NCBI GenBank assembly: GCA_902787595.1
Contig: CADAHD010000007.1
Coordinates: forward strand, 1 to 26,706
DNA length: 26,706 nucleotides
Reading direction: 5' to 3'
Source of the DNA: an uncultured Lachnospiraceae bacterium
Lineage (GTDB): Bacteria; Bacillota_A; Clostridia; Lachnospirales; Lachnospiraceae
The position numbers and the translations under genes are program-made. This document shows, one piece after another, positions 1-7,632 of this stretch. The stretch's first letter is position 1, and each line of letters begins with the position of its first letter. The notes below the pieces were generated by a model that had not been told where the DNA came from, made no database searches, and saw only the letters and a list, made by a program, of their open reading frames with translations.

Positions 1-240
1 ACAGATACCGAAGCCGGTGACTATACAGATACCGAAGCCGGTGACTATACAGATACCGAAGCCGGTGACTATACAGATACCGAAGCCGGTGACTACACAG
101 ATACCGAAGCCGATGACTATACAGATACCGAAGCCGGTGACTACACAGATGCCGAAGCCGGTGATTACACAGATACTGAAGCCGGTGACTACACGGATAC
201 CGAAGCCGGTGATTACACAGATGCCGCGCCCGGTGACTAC
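1..240 (+). repeat. Ten 24-bp tandem repeats encoding TDTEAGDY
   Basis: Ten head-to-tail 24-bp units fill positions 1-240 in phase with the lysozyme frame. The first three are identical, and the later ones differ mainly at third codon positions. Degenerate units continue to about 780. The array runs off the left edge, so the copy number is a minimum. Exact repeats like these are prone to gaining or losing copies. Confidence 0.95.
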
Positions 241-2067
241 GAAGGCGGATCAGAAGCGGGTGATTACACAGATGATCCCGATGCTGTTTACGAAGATGAG
301 GATTATTCAGATGAATCAGAAGCAGAGGGCTATGATCCTGCTGCTGATGAGATAGATGCAGAGATTGATAAAGTAACCGGTTTGTATCTGGTCCCGGATG
401 AAGATGATGAGGATGAGGCCGGTGAAGATGCAGATGAACTGCCTGAAGACGCCTACGCTGATCCGGAAGAAGACGGTGAAGATGCGGAAGGCGAAGACGA
501 CGCTTATATCGAATCGGAAGACGGTGAATATGCGGAAGGCGAAGACGGCGCTTACATCGAATCAGAAGACGGTGAAGATCCCTACATTGATCCGGAAGAA
601 GACGGCGCAGATGCTGAAACCGTAGGCGGCGAGTATTCCGGATCGGAAGATGAAACATATCCTGAAGCCGTAGACGGCGATTATTCCGGGGCAGAAGCTG
701 ATGCTAATCCCGATACAGAAGACGGCGAGTACGCCGATACCGAAGAGGATGCCGCAGATACTGAGGAGGAAGAAGATCCCAGGCTGTTTGAGACCGGCGA
801 GATCATGAGCCTTGAGGAAGGTCATGGCAGAGATGATAAGGCTGTGGCTCCCTCCATCAGGAAGAATCCTGTAAACATGATAGTTCTGGTGGCTGCCGCT
901 GTCTGCTTTCTGGTGCTGTGCGTGTTCATAGGCGTGCAGTCCTATAAGAACAGAAGCGTAGCCGAGAACAAGCCTTATATGTATGATGTTGGCGAGCGCC
1001 TTGCAGGCATAGGCATTTCCGGACAGAGTGGTCTGATGGCTATGGCAAATGCCGGCCACGGCTCTTCGGTTCCCGACGAAGATCCTGATCCCGATGGTGA
1101 AACGGGTGATGAAGATGCAGTCATTTCGGTAAAATTGAATTTTACATCAGTTGCAAAGGATATTAAGCTTAAATTTATCAATGCCGAGACAGATCGCCTT
1201 ATCATGGATATCCCCTTCGAAGTGGTGCTTACGCCGTCAAACGGCGAGCAGCTTCGTCTGGTGGATGAAGACATGGACGGCATCATCTATAAAAAGGATG
1301 TGGCAGGCGGAGATTATAAGCTGGCAGTTCTCGATCAGGAAGGCTGTGACTTTGTTTCAATACCCACGACAGTGAAAGTTAAGGAGAATATCTCCTATCA
1401 GAAGATCGATGTTAAAGAAGAGATAAAGAAAGAGACCGAAGTAAATGCAGCGGTAGAGGATACCGGAAACGGCAAGGAGCCTGAAGAAGGACCGCCTCCC
1501 ACACCTACTCCCGCTACCGGAGATACTGTGGAATGGGTGGAATCCACCAAAACGCCGAAGGAAGGTTCAGACGGATACAAGGTGGTTGATGCCGGAGATA
1601 TCCCCGAACCCGATTATTCGGAAGCGTCAGTTTCAAGAGCTGGAAACACGGCAGCAGCGGTTCCGGGAAGCGCAGCAGCGCCGGCCGCAAAAAGCGGAAG
1701 CGCAGCAACGGCGGATTTAGCGGCGGTAACGGTTTCAGCGACAGGTGATTCAGCGTCACCGGCCGCGAAAAGCGGAAGCGCAGCAACGGCGGATTTAGCG
1801 GCGGCAACGGTTTCGGCAGCAGGCAATTTAGCAGCCGCCTGCGAACCCTGCAGCGGCGCAGACATAAAAACCAACGCAGACATAAAGATCAGCGCGGGCA
1901 GAACGATCAGCGCGGGCAGAACGATCAGCACGAAACACCCACTCCCAAGCCTACGGGAGATGATCCTTCCGGCAGCCCAACTCCTACGGACAAGGACGGC
2001 AAGAAGGATCCTAAAAAGGATAAGACAACAAAGCTTAAGGATAAGAACGGAAACCAGCTGTACATAA
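1..2067 (+). CDS. Membrane-anchored GH25 lysozyme, N-terminal part (5' partial, frameshifted)
   Basis: The frame is open from the first base, so the true start lies upstream of the window. It encodes an acidic tail: ten 8-residue repeats (TDTEAGDY) followed by degenerate Asp/Glu-rich repeats. One transmembrane segment follows (about nt 874-945, core MIVLVAAAVCFLVLCVFIGV), then a beta-rich domain (about 1120-1430) and a Pro/Thr and Ala-rich linker (1490-1850). The beta domain aligns by eye with the one in the lysozyme at 4929-6158: both have a 'GE..L.D.D.DG.IY...V..G.Y.' pattern. The charged, signal-free N terminus suggests that the acidic tail is cytoplasmic and the rest outside; this is inferred. 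From about 1930 the reading turns basic and unlike a linker and stops at 2067. The expected cell-wall-binding and GH25 parts continue in another frame, so this is the front of one broken gene. It lies directly upstream of rfbB. Confidence 0.8.
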   Translation, partial: TDTEAGDYTDTEAGDYTDTEAGDYTDTEAGDYTDTEADDYTDTEAGDYTDAEAGDYTDTEAGDYTDTEAGDYTDAAPGDYEGGSEAGDYTDDPDAVYEDEDYSDESEAEGYDPAADEIDAEIDKVTGLYLVPDEDDEDEAGEDADELPEDAYADPEEDGEDAEGEDDAYIESEDGEYAEGEDGAYIESEDGEDPYIDPEEDGADAETVGGEYSGSEDETYPEAVDGDYSGAEADANPDTEDGEYADTEEDAADTEEEEDPRLFETGEIMSLEEGHGRDDKAVAPSIRKNPVNMIVLVAAAVCFLVLCVFIGVQSYKNRSVAENKPYMYDVGERLAGIGISGQSGLMAMANAGHGSSVPDEDPDPDGETGDEDAVISVKLNFTSVAKDIKLKFINAETDRLIMDIPFEVVLTPSNGEQLRLVDEDMDGIIYKKDVAGGDYKLAVLDQEGCDFVSIPTTVKVKENISYQKIDVKEEIKKETEVNAAVEDTGNGKEPEEGPPPTPTPATGDTVEWVESTKTPKEGSDGYKVVDAGDIPEPDYSEASVSRAGNTAAAVPGSAAAPAAKSGSAATADLAAVTVSATGDSASPAAKSGSAATADLAAATVSAAGNLAAACEPCSGADIKTNADIKISAGRTISAGRTISTKHPLPSLREMILPAAQLLRTRTARRILKRIRQQSLRIRTETSCT
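1681..1814 (+). repeat. Direct repeat of 56 bp in the lysozyme linker
   Basis: Positions 1681-1736 recur at 1759-1814 with two mismatches and an in-frame offset of 78 bp. Both copies encode an Ala/Ser-rich stretch (AAKSGSAATADLAA). The repeat lies just before the point where the reading frame is lost. An 18-bp unit is also repeated around 1887-1930. Confidence 0.85.
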
Positions 2068-2267
2068 AGAACGGCGACAAATACCAGGAAGCCGTTTACG
2101 CCGATTACTACAAGGAAGAAACCTTTTATATCCTTGGTGAGGTAGAATACATCTACACCGGCTGGCAGACTTTAGACGGAAAGACCTATTTCTTTGATAA
2201 GAACGGAAATAAAGTTACAGGCGACCAGATCATAAAGGGTGTTAAGTATCACTTTGATGAAAACGGC

Positions 2268-2924
2268 GTGCTCATTCAGGAGAATGCCGGAGGCAACAGC
2301 GGCGGAAACAACGGCGGTAAGGGCATCCTGGGCATAGACGTTTCCAAATGGAACGGCTCCATCGACTGGAATGCAGTAAAGGCCAGCGGCGTAAACTTCG
2401 TTATCATCCGCTGCGGATACCGTGGTTCTTCTACGGGCGTGCTGGTTGAGGATCCTACCTTCAGGACCAATATACAGGGAGCGCAGGCGGCAGGCATCAA
2501 AGTGGGACTGTATTTCTTCACCCAGGCAGTAAATGAAGTTGAGGCGGTGGAAGAAGCTTCCATGTGCTTAAGCCTGGCTCAGGGATACAACATATCCTAC
2601 CCCATCTTTATAGATGTGGAGTTTACGGTCAACAAAAACGGCAGGGCCGACGGTCTTGACCGCGCAACCAGGTCGGCAGTGGCCAGAGCTTTCTGCGAGA
2701 CCATCAACAACGGCGGATACGCCGGAGGCGTATATTCGTCAAAGAGCTGGTACGGCTATTCGCTGGATATGAGCGTCATAGGCGGATATAAGATATGGCT
2801 GGCGCACTATACCAGCCAGACCGATTACAGCGGGCATTATGATATATGGCAGTATTCCTCCAAGGGCTCTATTTCGGGCATAAAGGGGAATGTGGATATG
2901 AATTACAGCTACATGGGCTATTGA
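2268..2924 (+). CDS. GH25 lysozyme catalytic domain, C-terminal part of the frameshifted gene
   Basis: This is the C-terminal half of the gene that begins before the window, read in a frame shifted by -1. The frame is open from 1749, but I see no usable start codon before the GTG at 2268, so it probably depends on the upstream part. Between about 1935 and 2270 this frame encodes a Pro/Thr linker (ETPTPKPTGDD) and choline-binding-like wall repeats (GWQTLDGKTYFF, GVKYHFDENG). GH25 follows: GIDVSKWNGSIDW near the start, the catalytic acid pair in YPIFIDVEF, then GGVYSS and DIWQYSS, and a GNVDMN ending. The family hydrolyses the beta-1,4 bond between N-acetylmuramic acid and N-acetylglucosamine in peptidoglycan, so the enzyme would act outside, tethered to the membrane. 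It may be a true mutant or carry an assembly error. Confidence 0.85.
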   Translation: MLIQENAGGNSGGNNGGKGILGIDVSKWNGSIDWNAVKASGVNFVIIRCGYRGSSTGVLVEDPTFRTNIQGAQAAGIKVGLYFFTQAVNEVEAVEEASMCLSLAQGYNISYPIFIDVEFTVNKNGRADGLDRATRSAVARAFCETINNGGYAGGVYSSKSWYGYSLDMSVIGGYKIWLAHYTSQTDYSGHYDIWQYSSKGSISGIKGNVDMNYSYMGY

Positions 2925-2939
2925 TCGAAGGGAGAAAGA

Positions 2940-4019
2940 ATGAGAACTTATCTTGTGACCGGAGGCGCCGGATTTATAGGCTCCAATTACATTCATTACA
3001 TGTTTGAGAAATACGGTGATGAGATCCGCATCATCAATGTCGACGTTCTTACCTATGCCGGAAATCTTGAAAATTTAAAAGGCATAGACGAGCGTGACAA
3101 TTATACTTTTATAAAGGCGGATATTACCGACAAGGATGCCATCAGCAGGATCTTTGCCGAAAACGACATCGACAGGGTAGTGCATTTTGCGGCAGAAAGC
3201 CATGTAGACCGCAGCATCAAGAATCCCGAAGTATTTGTAAAGACAAATGTGCTGGGAACCGCTGTTATGCTCAACTGCGCAAGGGCTGCCTGGGAGAAGG
3301 AAGACGGGACCTATCCCGAAGGAAAGAAATTCCTTCATGTATCCACCGATGAGGTGTATGGCTCACTTCCCGAGGGCGACGGTTATTTCTACGAGACCAC
3401 GCCCTATTCGCCCCATTCGCCTTATTCCGCCAGCAAAGCCGGATCGGATATGCTGGTGAGGGCATATATGGATACCTATCATTTCCCTGCAAACATCACC
3501 AACTGTTCAAATAATTACGGACCTTACCAGTTCCCCGAGAAGCTGATCCCGCTGATGATCAACAATGCATTAAACGGAAAGAAGCTTCCCGTATACGGTG
3601 ACGGAAAGAACGTCCGCGATTGGCTCTATGTAAGGGATCATGCAAAAGCCATCGATATGGTGCAGGAGCAGGGCAAGCTTTTTGAGACCTACAATGTGGG
3701 CGGACATAACGAGAAGCAGAATATTGAAATAGTTCAGATAATCATAGACACGCTGCTGGAGATCCTGCCCGATTCCGATCCCAGAAAGGCAAATGTCAGC
3801 AGGGATCTGATCACTTATGTGGAAGACCGCAAGGGACATGACAGGCGTTATGCCATAGCTCCCGATAAGATAAAAGCCGCTGTCGGCTGGCAGCCCGACA
3901 CCATGTTCAAAGAGGGCATACGCCTTACCATTCAGTGGTATCTTGAGCATGAGGACTGGATGAAGAACGTGACCAGCGGCGATTACCAGAAGTACTACGA
4001 AACAATGTATAATGTGTAA
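2940..4019 (+). CDS. rfbB: dTDP-glucose 4,6-dehydratase (RmlB)
   Basis: This cytoplasmic NAD-dependent enzyme converts dTDP-glucose to dTDP-4-keto-6-deoxyglucose, the second step of dTDP-L-rhamnose synthesis. The 359 residues are a normal length. Visible motifs are the Rossmann GGAGFIGSN at residues 8-16, the active-site STDEVYGS near 133-140, the catalytic YSASK near 161-165, and NNYGPYQFPEKLIPL. The ATG at 2940 follows a GGGAG ribosome binding site (2930-2934) at a good distance and lies 15 bp after the lysozyme stop. With rfbA and rfbC it supplies an activated deoxysugar to the glycosyltransferases downstream. The family assignment is secure; rhamnose as the end product is inferred, because rmlD is not in the window. 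Confidence 0.97.
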   Translation: MRTYLVTGGAGFIGSNYIHYMFEKYGDEIRIINVDVLTYAGNLENLKGIDERDNYTFIKADITDKDAISRIFAENDIDRVVHFAAESHVDRSIKNPEVFVKTNVLGTAVMLNCARAAWEKEDGTYPEGKKFLHVSTDEVYGSLPEGDGYFYETTPYSPHSPYSASKAGSDMLVRAYMDTYHFPANITNCSNNYGPYQFPEKLIPLMINNALNGKKLPVYGDGKNVRDWLYVRDHAKAIDMVQEQGKLFETYNVGGHNEKQNIEIVQIIIDTLLEILPDSDPRKANVSRDLITYVEDRKGHDRRYAIAPDKIKAAVGWQPDTMFKEGIRLTIQWYLEHEDWMKNVTSGDYQKYYETMYNV

Positions 4020-4046
4020 GATACAGCTCACCCCGAAAAGAGGTAT

Positions 4047-4922
4047 ATGCAGATGAAAGGTATAATCCTTGCCGGCGGTTCCGGCACCAGACTCTATCCA
4101 TTGACCAAGGCTGTTTCCAAGCAGATCATGCCTGTCTATGACAAGCCAATGATCTATTATCCTCTGTCCATACTGATGCTGGCGGGGATACAGGAAATAC
4201 TGATAATCTCCACGCCCAGGGATCTGCCTGTTTTCAGGGAGCTTCTGGGTGACGGAAGCCAGCTTGGAATGGAATTCAGTTATGCCGTGCAGGAAACGCC
4301 CAGAGGACTGGCCGACGCGTTTATCATAGGCGAGAAATTCATAGGCAGCGACAGCGTGGCCCTGATCCTGGGTGACAACATCTTTTACGGACAGAGCTTT
4401 TCGAAGCTTTTGCGCGAAGTTGCGTCCCGCGATAAAGGAGCCACGATATTCGGATATTACGTGCGTGATCCCAGGGAGTACGGCGTTGTGGAATTTGATG
4501 AGAACGGTCTGGCTATCTCCATAGAAGAAAAGCCGGCGCATCCCAAGAGCAATTACGCAGTACCCGGCCTGTATTTTTACGATAATGACGTAGTGGCCAT
4601 CGCCAAAGACGTTAAGCCTTCGGCAAGAGGCGAGATAGAGATCACCAGCATAAACAATGCTTATCTGGAGCGCGGTGATCTGCATGTGGAGACTTTGGGA
4701 AGAGGCTTTGCATGGCTGGATACCGGAAATCATGATGCGCTGCTGGATGCAGCGGATTTCGTGGCAGCTTTCCAGAAGAGACAGGGCCTGTATATCTCAT
4801 GCATAGAAGAGATAGCTTATAAACGCGGTTTTATCACAAAGGAGCAACTGCTCAAACTGGCAGAGCCTTTGATGAAAACGGCATACGGACAGTATCTTAA
4901 GGAAGTGGCAGGCGGACTGTAA
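4047..4922 (+). CDS. rfbA: Glucose-1-phosphate thymidylyltransferase (RmlA)
   Basis: This cytoplasmic nucleotidyltransferase makes dTDP-glucose from dTTP and glucose-1-phosphate, the first step of the pathway. It shows the N-terminal signature [16 protein letters not shown] with the catalytic lysine segment [18 protein letters not shown], the metal-site ILGDNIFYG, and [20 protein letters not shown]. About 290 residues is the family's normal length. Two starts are possible: ATG 4047, only 3 nt after the AAAAGAGG site (4036-4043), and ATG 4053, 9 nt after it. The second gives MKGIILAGG, the usual N terminus, and is probably the real start. It lies 27 bp after rfbB in the same apparent operon. 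Confidence 0.96.
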   Translation: MQMKGIILAGGSGTRLYPLTKAVSKQIMPVYDKPMIYYPLSILMLAGIQEILIISTPRDLPVFRELLGDGSQLGMEFSYAVQETPRGLADAFIIGEKFIGSDSVALILGDNIFYGQSFSKLLREVASRDKGATIFGYYVRDPREYGVVEFDENGLAISIEEKPAHPKSNYAVPGLYFYDNDVVAIAKDVKPSARGEIEITSINNAYLERGDLHVETLGRGFAWLDTGNHDALLDAADFVAAFQKRQGLYISCIEEIAYKRGFITKEQLLKLAEPLMKTAYGQYLKEVAGGL

Positions 4923-4928
4923 GGTAAA

Positions 4929-6158
4929 GTGGATAAACGTGTAAGAAACATCGCAATCGTTTCGGCAGCGGCAGCGATATTGCTGCTGGTATTGCTGGTA
5001 TGGCAGACCAATCAACCGGCGGTAAAACCCGGCGGAACGGAAGGCGGCACGCAGAATGTCTCCGAAGAAGAGGATCCTTACCGTGCATTTTTAAAGGATG
5101 ATACCTTTTTTGACAGCGGCAGCGTGGTGAGCAGCGTTCAGGTATCGGAATCTGCCGACAACAGCAGACGTCTGTATCTGCAGGCCAGCAGTGTTCTTAA
5201 AGATATACGCATCACTGTAACCGATGCGGAAGGCAAGCCGGTTACGGGTCATTCCTTTTTTGTGAATGTTGATCCGCTGGGTGAATACAAGGACTTAGAT
5301 CAGGACGGCCAGATATACATTCCCGGTGTTAAAGCCGGTGAGTATTACGTTAAGCTTGCCGATGTTGACGGATTCAGAACGCCCGAGGATCCCATGCGCG
5401 TATCCGTGAGCGATGAGCTTGAATATACGGTCATAGAAGATATAGGGCTTTATATCCTGAGCGAAGACGAAGTGGATGTGGCCAAAGAAGATACCAGAAA
5501 GCCCGTTGGCGAAGAGGATGCGGACGAAAGCGAAGTATCCGCCAAATGGGAAGGCAGCGACGCCGTTCTGGGCATAGATGTTTCCGTATATCAGCAGGAT
5601 ATAGACTGGGAAAAGGTTGCGGCTGACGGAGTCGAGTTTGCCATCATACGCTGCGGTTACCGCGGTTCCACAAAGGGCGGACTGATAGAAGATTCCAAAT
5701 TCGCGCAGAATATAGAGGGCGCCACCAACGCCGGCATCAAGGTGGGAGTTTATTTCTTTACTCAGGCCATAAATGAGATAGAGGCTGTGGAAGAGGCATC
5801 GATGGTGGCAACGCTCTGCAGGGATTACCGCCTGGATTACCCCGTATTCATTGATGTTGAGGGCGCGGGCGGAGAAGGCAGGGCCGACGGCCTGGACCCT
5901 CAGACACGCACTGATGTTGTAAAAGCTTTCTGCAGGACGATAGAAAGCGCCGGGCTTTATGCAGGCGTATATTCCGGAAGATGGTGGTATTACAATAATC
6001 TTCATGATGAGGAATTGCAGGACTTTGTCCACTGGCTGGCTGAGTATCGTTCCGACCCCTTATATACGGGGCGTTTCAGCATATGGCAGTACACTTCGAG
6101 CGGACGCATAGACGGCATCAGCACTCGCGTGGACATGGATCTGATCTGGCAGAACTGA
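4929..6158 (+). CDS. Membrane-anchored GH25 lysozyme (intact paralogue)
   Basis: This 409-residue protein has an N-terminal signal-anchor (about residues 7-26, IAIVSAAAAILLLVLLVW). An extracytoplasmic beta domain (about 60-175) and an acidic linker (180-210) follow, then a GH25 muramidase domain (about 212-409). GH25 landmarks are VLGIDVSVYQQDIDW, IIRCGYRGS, the catalytic YPVFIDVEG, AGVYSGRWWYY and SIWQYTSSGRIDGIS. It is a paralogue of the frameshifted lysozyme upstream but lacks the acidic tail and the wall-binding repeats. The start is GTG, 6 bp after the rfbA stop, with a modest AAGG site (4921-4924). Its place between rfbA and rfbC implies co-expression with sugar synthesis, perhaps opening peptidoglycan for polysaccharide passage or attachment (inference). 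Confidence 0.93.
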   Translation: MDKRVRNIAIVSAAAAILLLVLLVWQTNQPAVKPGGTEGGTQNVSEEEDPYRAFLKDDTFFDSGSVVSSVQVSESADNSRRLYLQASSVLKDIRITVTDAEGKPVTGHSFFVNVDPLGEYKDLDQDGQIYIPGVKAGEYYVKLADVDGFRTPEDPMRVSVSDELEYTVIEDIGLYILSEDEVDVAKEDTRKPVGEEDADESEVSAKWEGSDAVLGIDVSVYQQDIDWEKVAADGVEFAIIRCGYRGSTKGGLIEDSKFAQNIEGATNAGIKVGVYFFTQAINEIEAVEEASMVATLCRDYRLDYPVFIDVEGAGGEGRADGLDPQTRTDVVKAFCRTIESAGLYAGVYSGRWWYYNNLHDEELQDFVHWLAEYRSDPLYTGRFSIWQYTSSGRIDGISTRVDMDLIWQN

Positions 6159-6191
6159 TATAAATAAATGAAAGGAGTAACACACACACAT

Positions 6192-6743
6192 ATGGGAAAG
6201 CTTACAGTAGAAACCTGCGAGATAGAAGGTCTTAAGATAATAACCCCCGCCGTCCATGGCGATGCGCGCGGTTATTTCATGGAGACCTATCAGTATAACG
6301 ATTTTAAAGAAGCAGGCATAGATAAGGTATTCGTGCAGGATAACCAGTCTTCATCAACAAAGGGTGTATTGAGAGGACTTCATTTCCAGATAAATCATCC
6401 CCAGGCCAAGCTGGTGCGCGTGATACGCGGCGAAGTATTTGATGTGGCCGTGGATCTGCGTGAAGGTTCAAAAACCTTCGGCAAATGGCACGGAGAGCTT
6501 CTTTCCGAGGAGAACAAAAAGCAGTTTTTTGTTCCCGAAGGTTTTGCCCATGGCTTTTTAGTGCTTTCCGATTATGCGGAGTTCTGCTACAAATGCAGTG
6601 ATTTTTATCATCCCGGTGATGAGGGCGGTCTGCGTTATAACGATCCCGATATAGGCATCGAGTGGCCTATCCCCGAAGGCATGGAGCTCAATATAATAGA
6701 GCGCGACAGAAACTGGGGAGGTATAAAGGAATACCGCAAATGA
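6192..6743 (+). CDS. rfbC: dTDP-4-dehydrorhamnose 3,5-epimerase (RmlC)
   Basis: This cupin epimerase acts on dTDP-4-keto-6-deoxyglucose, the third step to dTDP-L-rhamnose. Motifs include HGDARGYFMETY, QDNQSSSTKGVLRGLHFQ with the catalytic His, KLVRVIRGEVFDVAVDLR and FFVPEGFAHGF. About 183 residues fit the family. An upstream in-frame ATG at 6168 would add MKGVTHTH, but the only Shine-Dalgarno (AAAGGAG, 6171-6177) lies inside that extension. I therefore prefer ATG 6192, although its 14-nt spacing is long. The stop overlaps the next start as ATGA, indicating translational coupling to the permease. Confidence 0.94.
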   Translation: MGKLTVETCEIEGLKIITPAVHGDARGYFMETYQYNDFKEAGIDKVFVQDNQSSSTKGVLRGLHFQINHPQAKLVRVIRGEVFDVAVDLREGSKTFGKWHGELLSEENKKQFFVPEGFAHGFLVLSDYAEFCYKCSDFYHPGDEGGLRYNDPDIGIEWPIPEGMELNIIERDRNWGGIKEYRK

Positions 6744-7543
6744 ACCGTGCTCCCGATAAAAGCAGGCTGATATGGAAGCTGGCGAAGAATGATTTCAAAA
6801 CGCGTTATGCCGGATCGTATCTGGGCGTGATATGGGCGCTGGTACAGCCGGTAGTAACTGTGGTCCTGTACTATTTTGTTTTTGAAGTGGTCTTTCACAA
6901 CCGTTCGCAGCTTCTGGCCAGCGGAATAGAAACGCCTTACGTATTATGGCTTACCGCGGGACTGGTGCCCTGGTTTTACTTTAACGAGACCGTGATGCAG
7001 GGCATGCAGGCCTTCCTCCAGTACCATTATCTGGTAAAGAAGGTGGTGTTTGAGATAAAGCTTCTGCCTGTTGTAAAAATGGTGGGCGCCAGCTTTGTGC
7101 ATATCTTCTTTATGTTTGTGCTGGTGGTATTGTACTTTGTATATGGCCAGAAGCCGGACATACATATGATACAGCTGCCTTATTACAGCTTTTGTATGTT
7201 TGCGCTGGTGCTGGGGCTTTCCTATATCAGTTCCTCGGTGGTCATATTTTTCAGGGACTTAAACCAGATAGTAAACATACTGCTGCAGATAGGCATGTGG
7301 GCTACGCCCATACTCTGGGACATAACGTTTCTGAAAGGGAAATGGGAGCCTATGCGCCTGCTGTTTAAGCTCAATCCTGTTTATTACATAGTGAACGGAT
7401 ACAGAAGCGCATTGTTCGAAGGCAGATGGTTCTGGCAGGAAGGCTGGATAAACCTGTATTTCTGGGCGTTTACCGCAGTGATGTTTTTGATAGGACGAAG
7501 TGTATACAGGAATCTAAAGCCGCACTTTGCCGATGTTTTATAG
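6740..7543 (+). CDS. Polysaccharide ABC-2 transporter permease (Wzm-like)
   Basis: This 267-residue integral membrane protein of the ABC-2 polysaccharide/teichoic-acid exporter family (Wzm, TagG, RgpC type) has about six hydrophobic segments. It has the typical amphipathic N terminus (LIWKLAKNDFKTRYAGSYLGVIWALVQP) and the family's WATPILWD and LNPVYYIVNGYRSALF segments near the C terminus. The start at 6740 overlaps the rfbC stop by four bases and has AAAGGA (6725-6730) nine bases upstream. Upstream in-frame starts would extend it into rfbC and lack a binding site. It should form a membrane channel with the ATPase that follows, exporting lipid-linked polysaccharide. Confidence 0.95.
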   Translation: MNRAPDKSRLIWKLAKNDFKTRYAGSYLGVIWALVQPVVTVVLYYFVFEVVFHNRSQLLASGIETPYVLWLTAGLVPWFYFNETVMQGMQAFLQYHYLVKKVVFEIKLLPVVKMVGASFVHIFFMFVLVVLYFVYGQKPDIHMIQLPYYSFCMFALVLGLSYISSSVVIFFRDLNQIVNILLQIGMWATPILWDITFLKGKWEPMRLLFKLNPVYYIVNGYRSALFEGRWFWQEGWINLYFWAFTAVMFLIGRSVYRNLKPHFADVL

Positions 7544-7548
7544 TAAGC

Positions 7549-7611
7549 GCAATAATTTATTGCATTTACCGTATAAAATCTGATCTTGAATTGTAGACAG
7601 GGAGCAAGATC
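7549..7611. other. Two inverted repeats in the wzm-wzt gap
   Basis: The 89-bp gap between permease and ATPase holds a perfect 15-nt dyad (GCAATAATTTATTGC, 7549-7563). It also holds a second inverted repeat with 7-bp arms GATCTTG (7582-7588) and CAAGATC (7605-7611) around a 16-nt loop. There is no T-run after the second, so it is not an obvious terminator. They may be operator sites or RNA hairpins that tune ATPase expression. Confidence 0.5.
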
Positions 7612-7632
7612 ACTGCCTGCCGATAAACATAC

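Noticed and set aside
17..355. 112-residue open frame with repeated TIQIPKPV units
   Set aside because: It is an out-of-frame reading of the same 24-bp repeats; the acidic frame continues without stops through the membrane segment and the conserved domain, so that one is real.
562..1931. Several minus-strand open frames opposite the lysozyme gene
   Set aside because: They mirror the repetitive, stop-poor coding sequence on the plus strand and have no ribosome binding sites or recognisable domains.
1860..1935. Programmed -1 ribosomal frameshift in the lysozyme gene
   Set aside because: The AAAAA run is not placed as an in-frame X-XXY-YYZ heptamer and I see no clear downstream stem or pseudoknot, so an indel is more likely.
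3570..4733. 387-residue minus-strand open frame across rfbB and rfbA
   Set aside because: It is fully antisense to two well-supported enzyme genes and encodes no recognisable motif.
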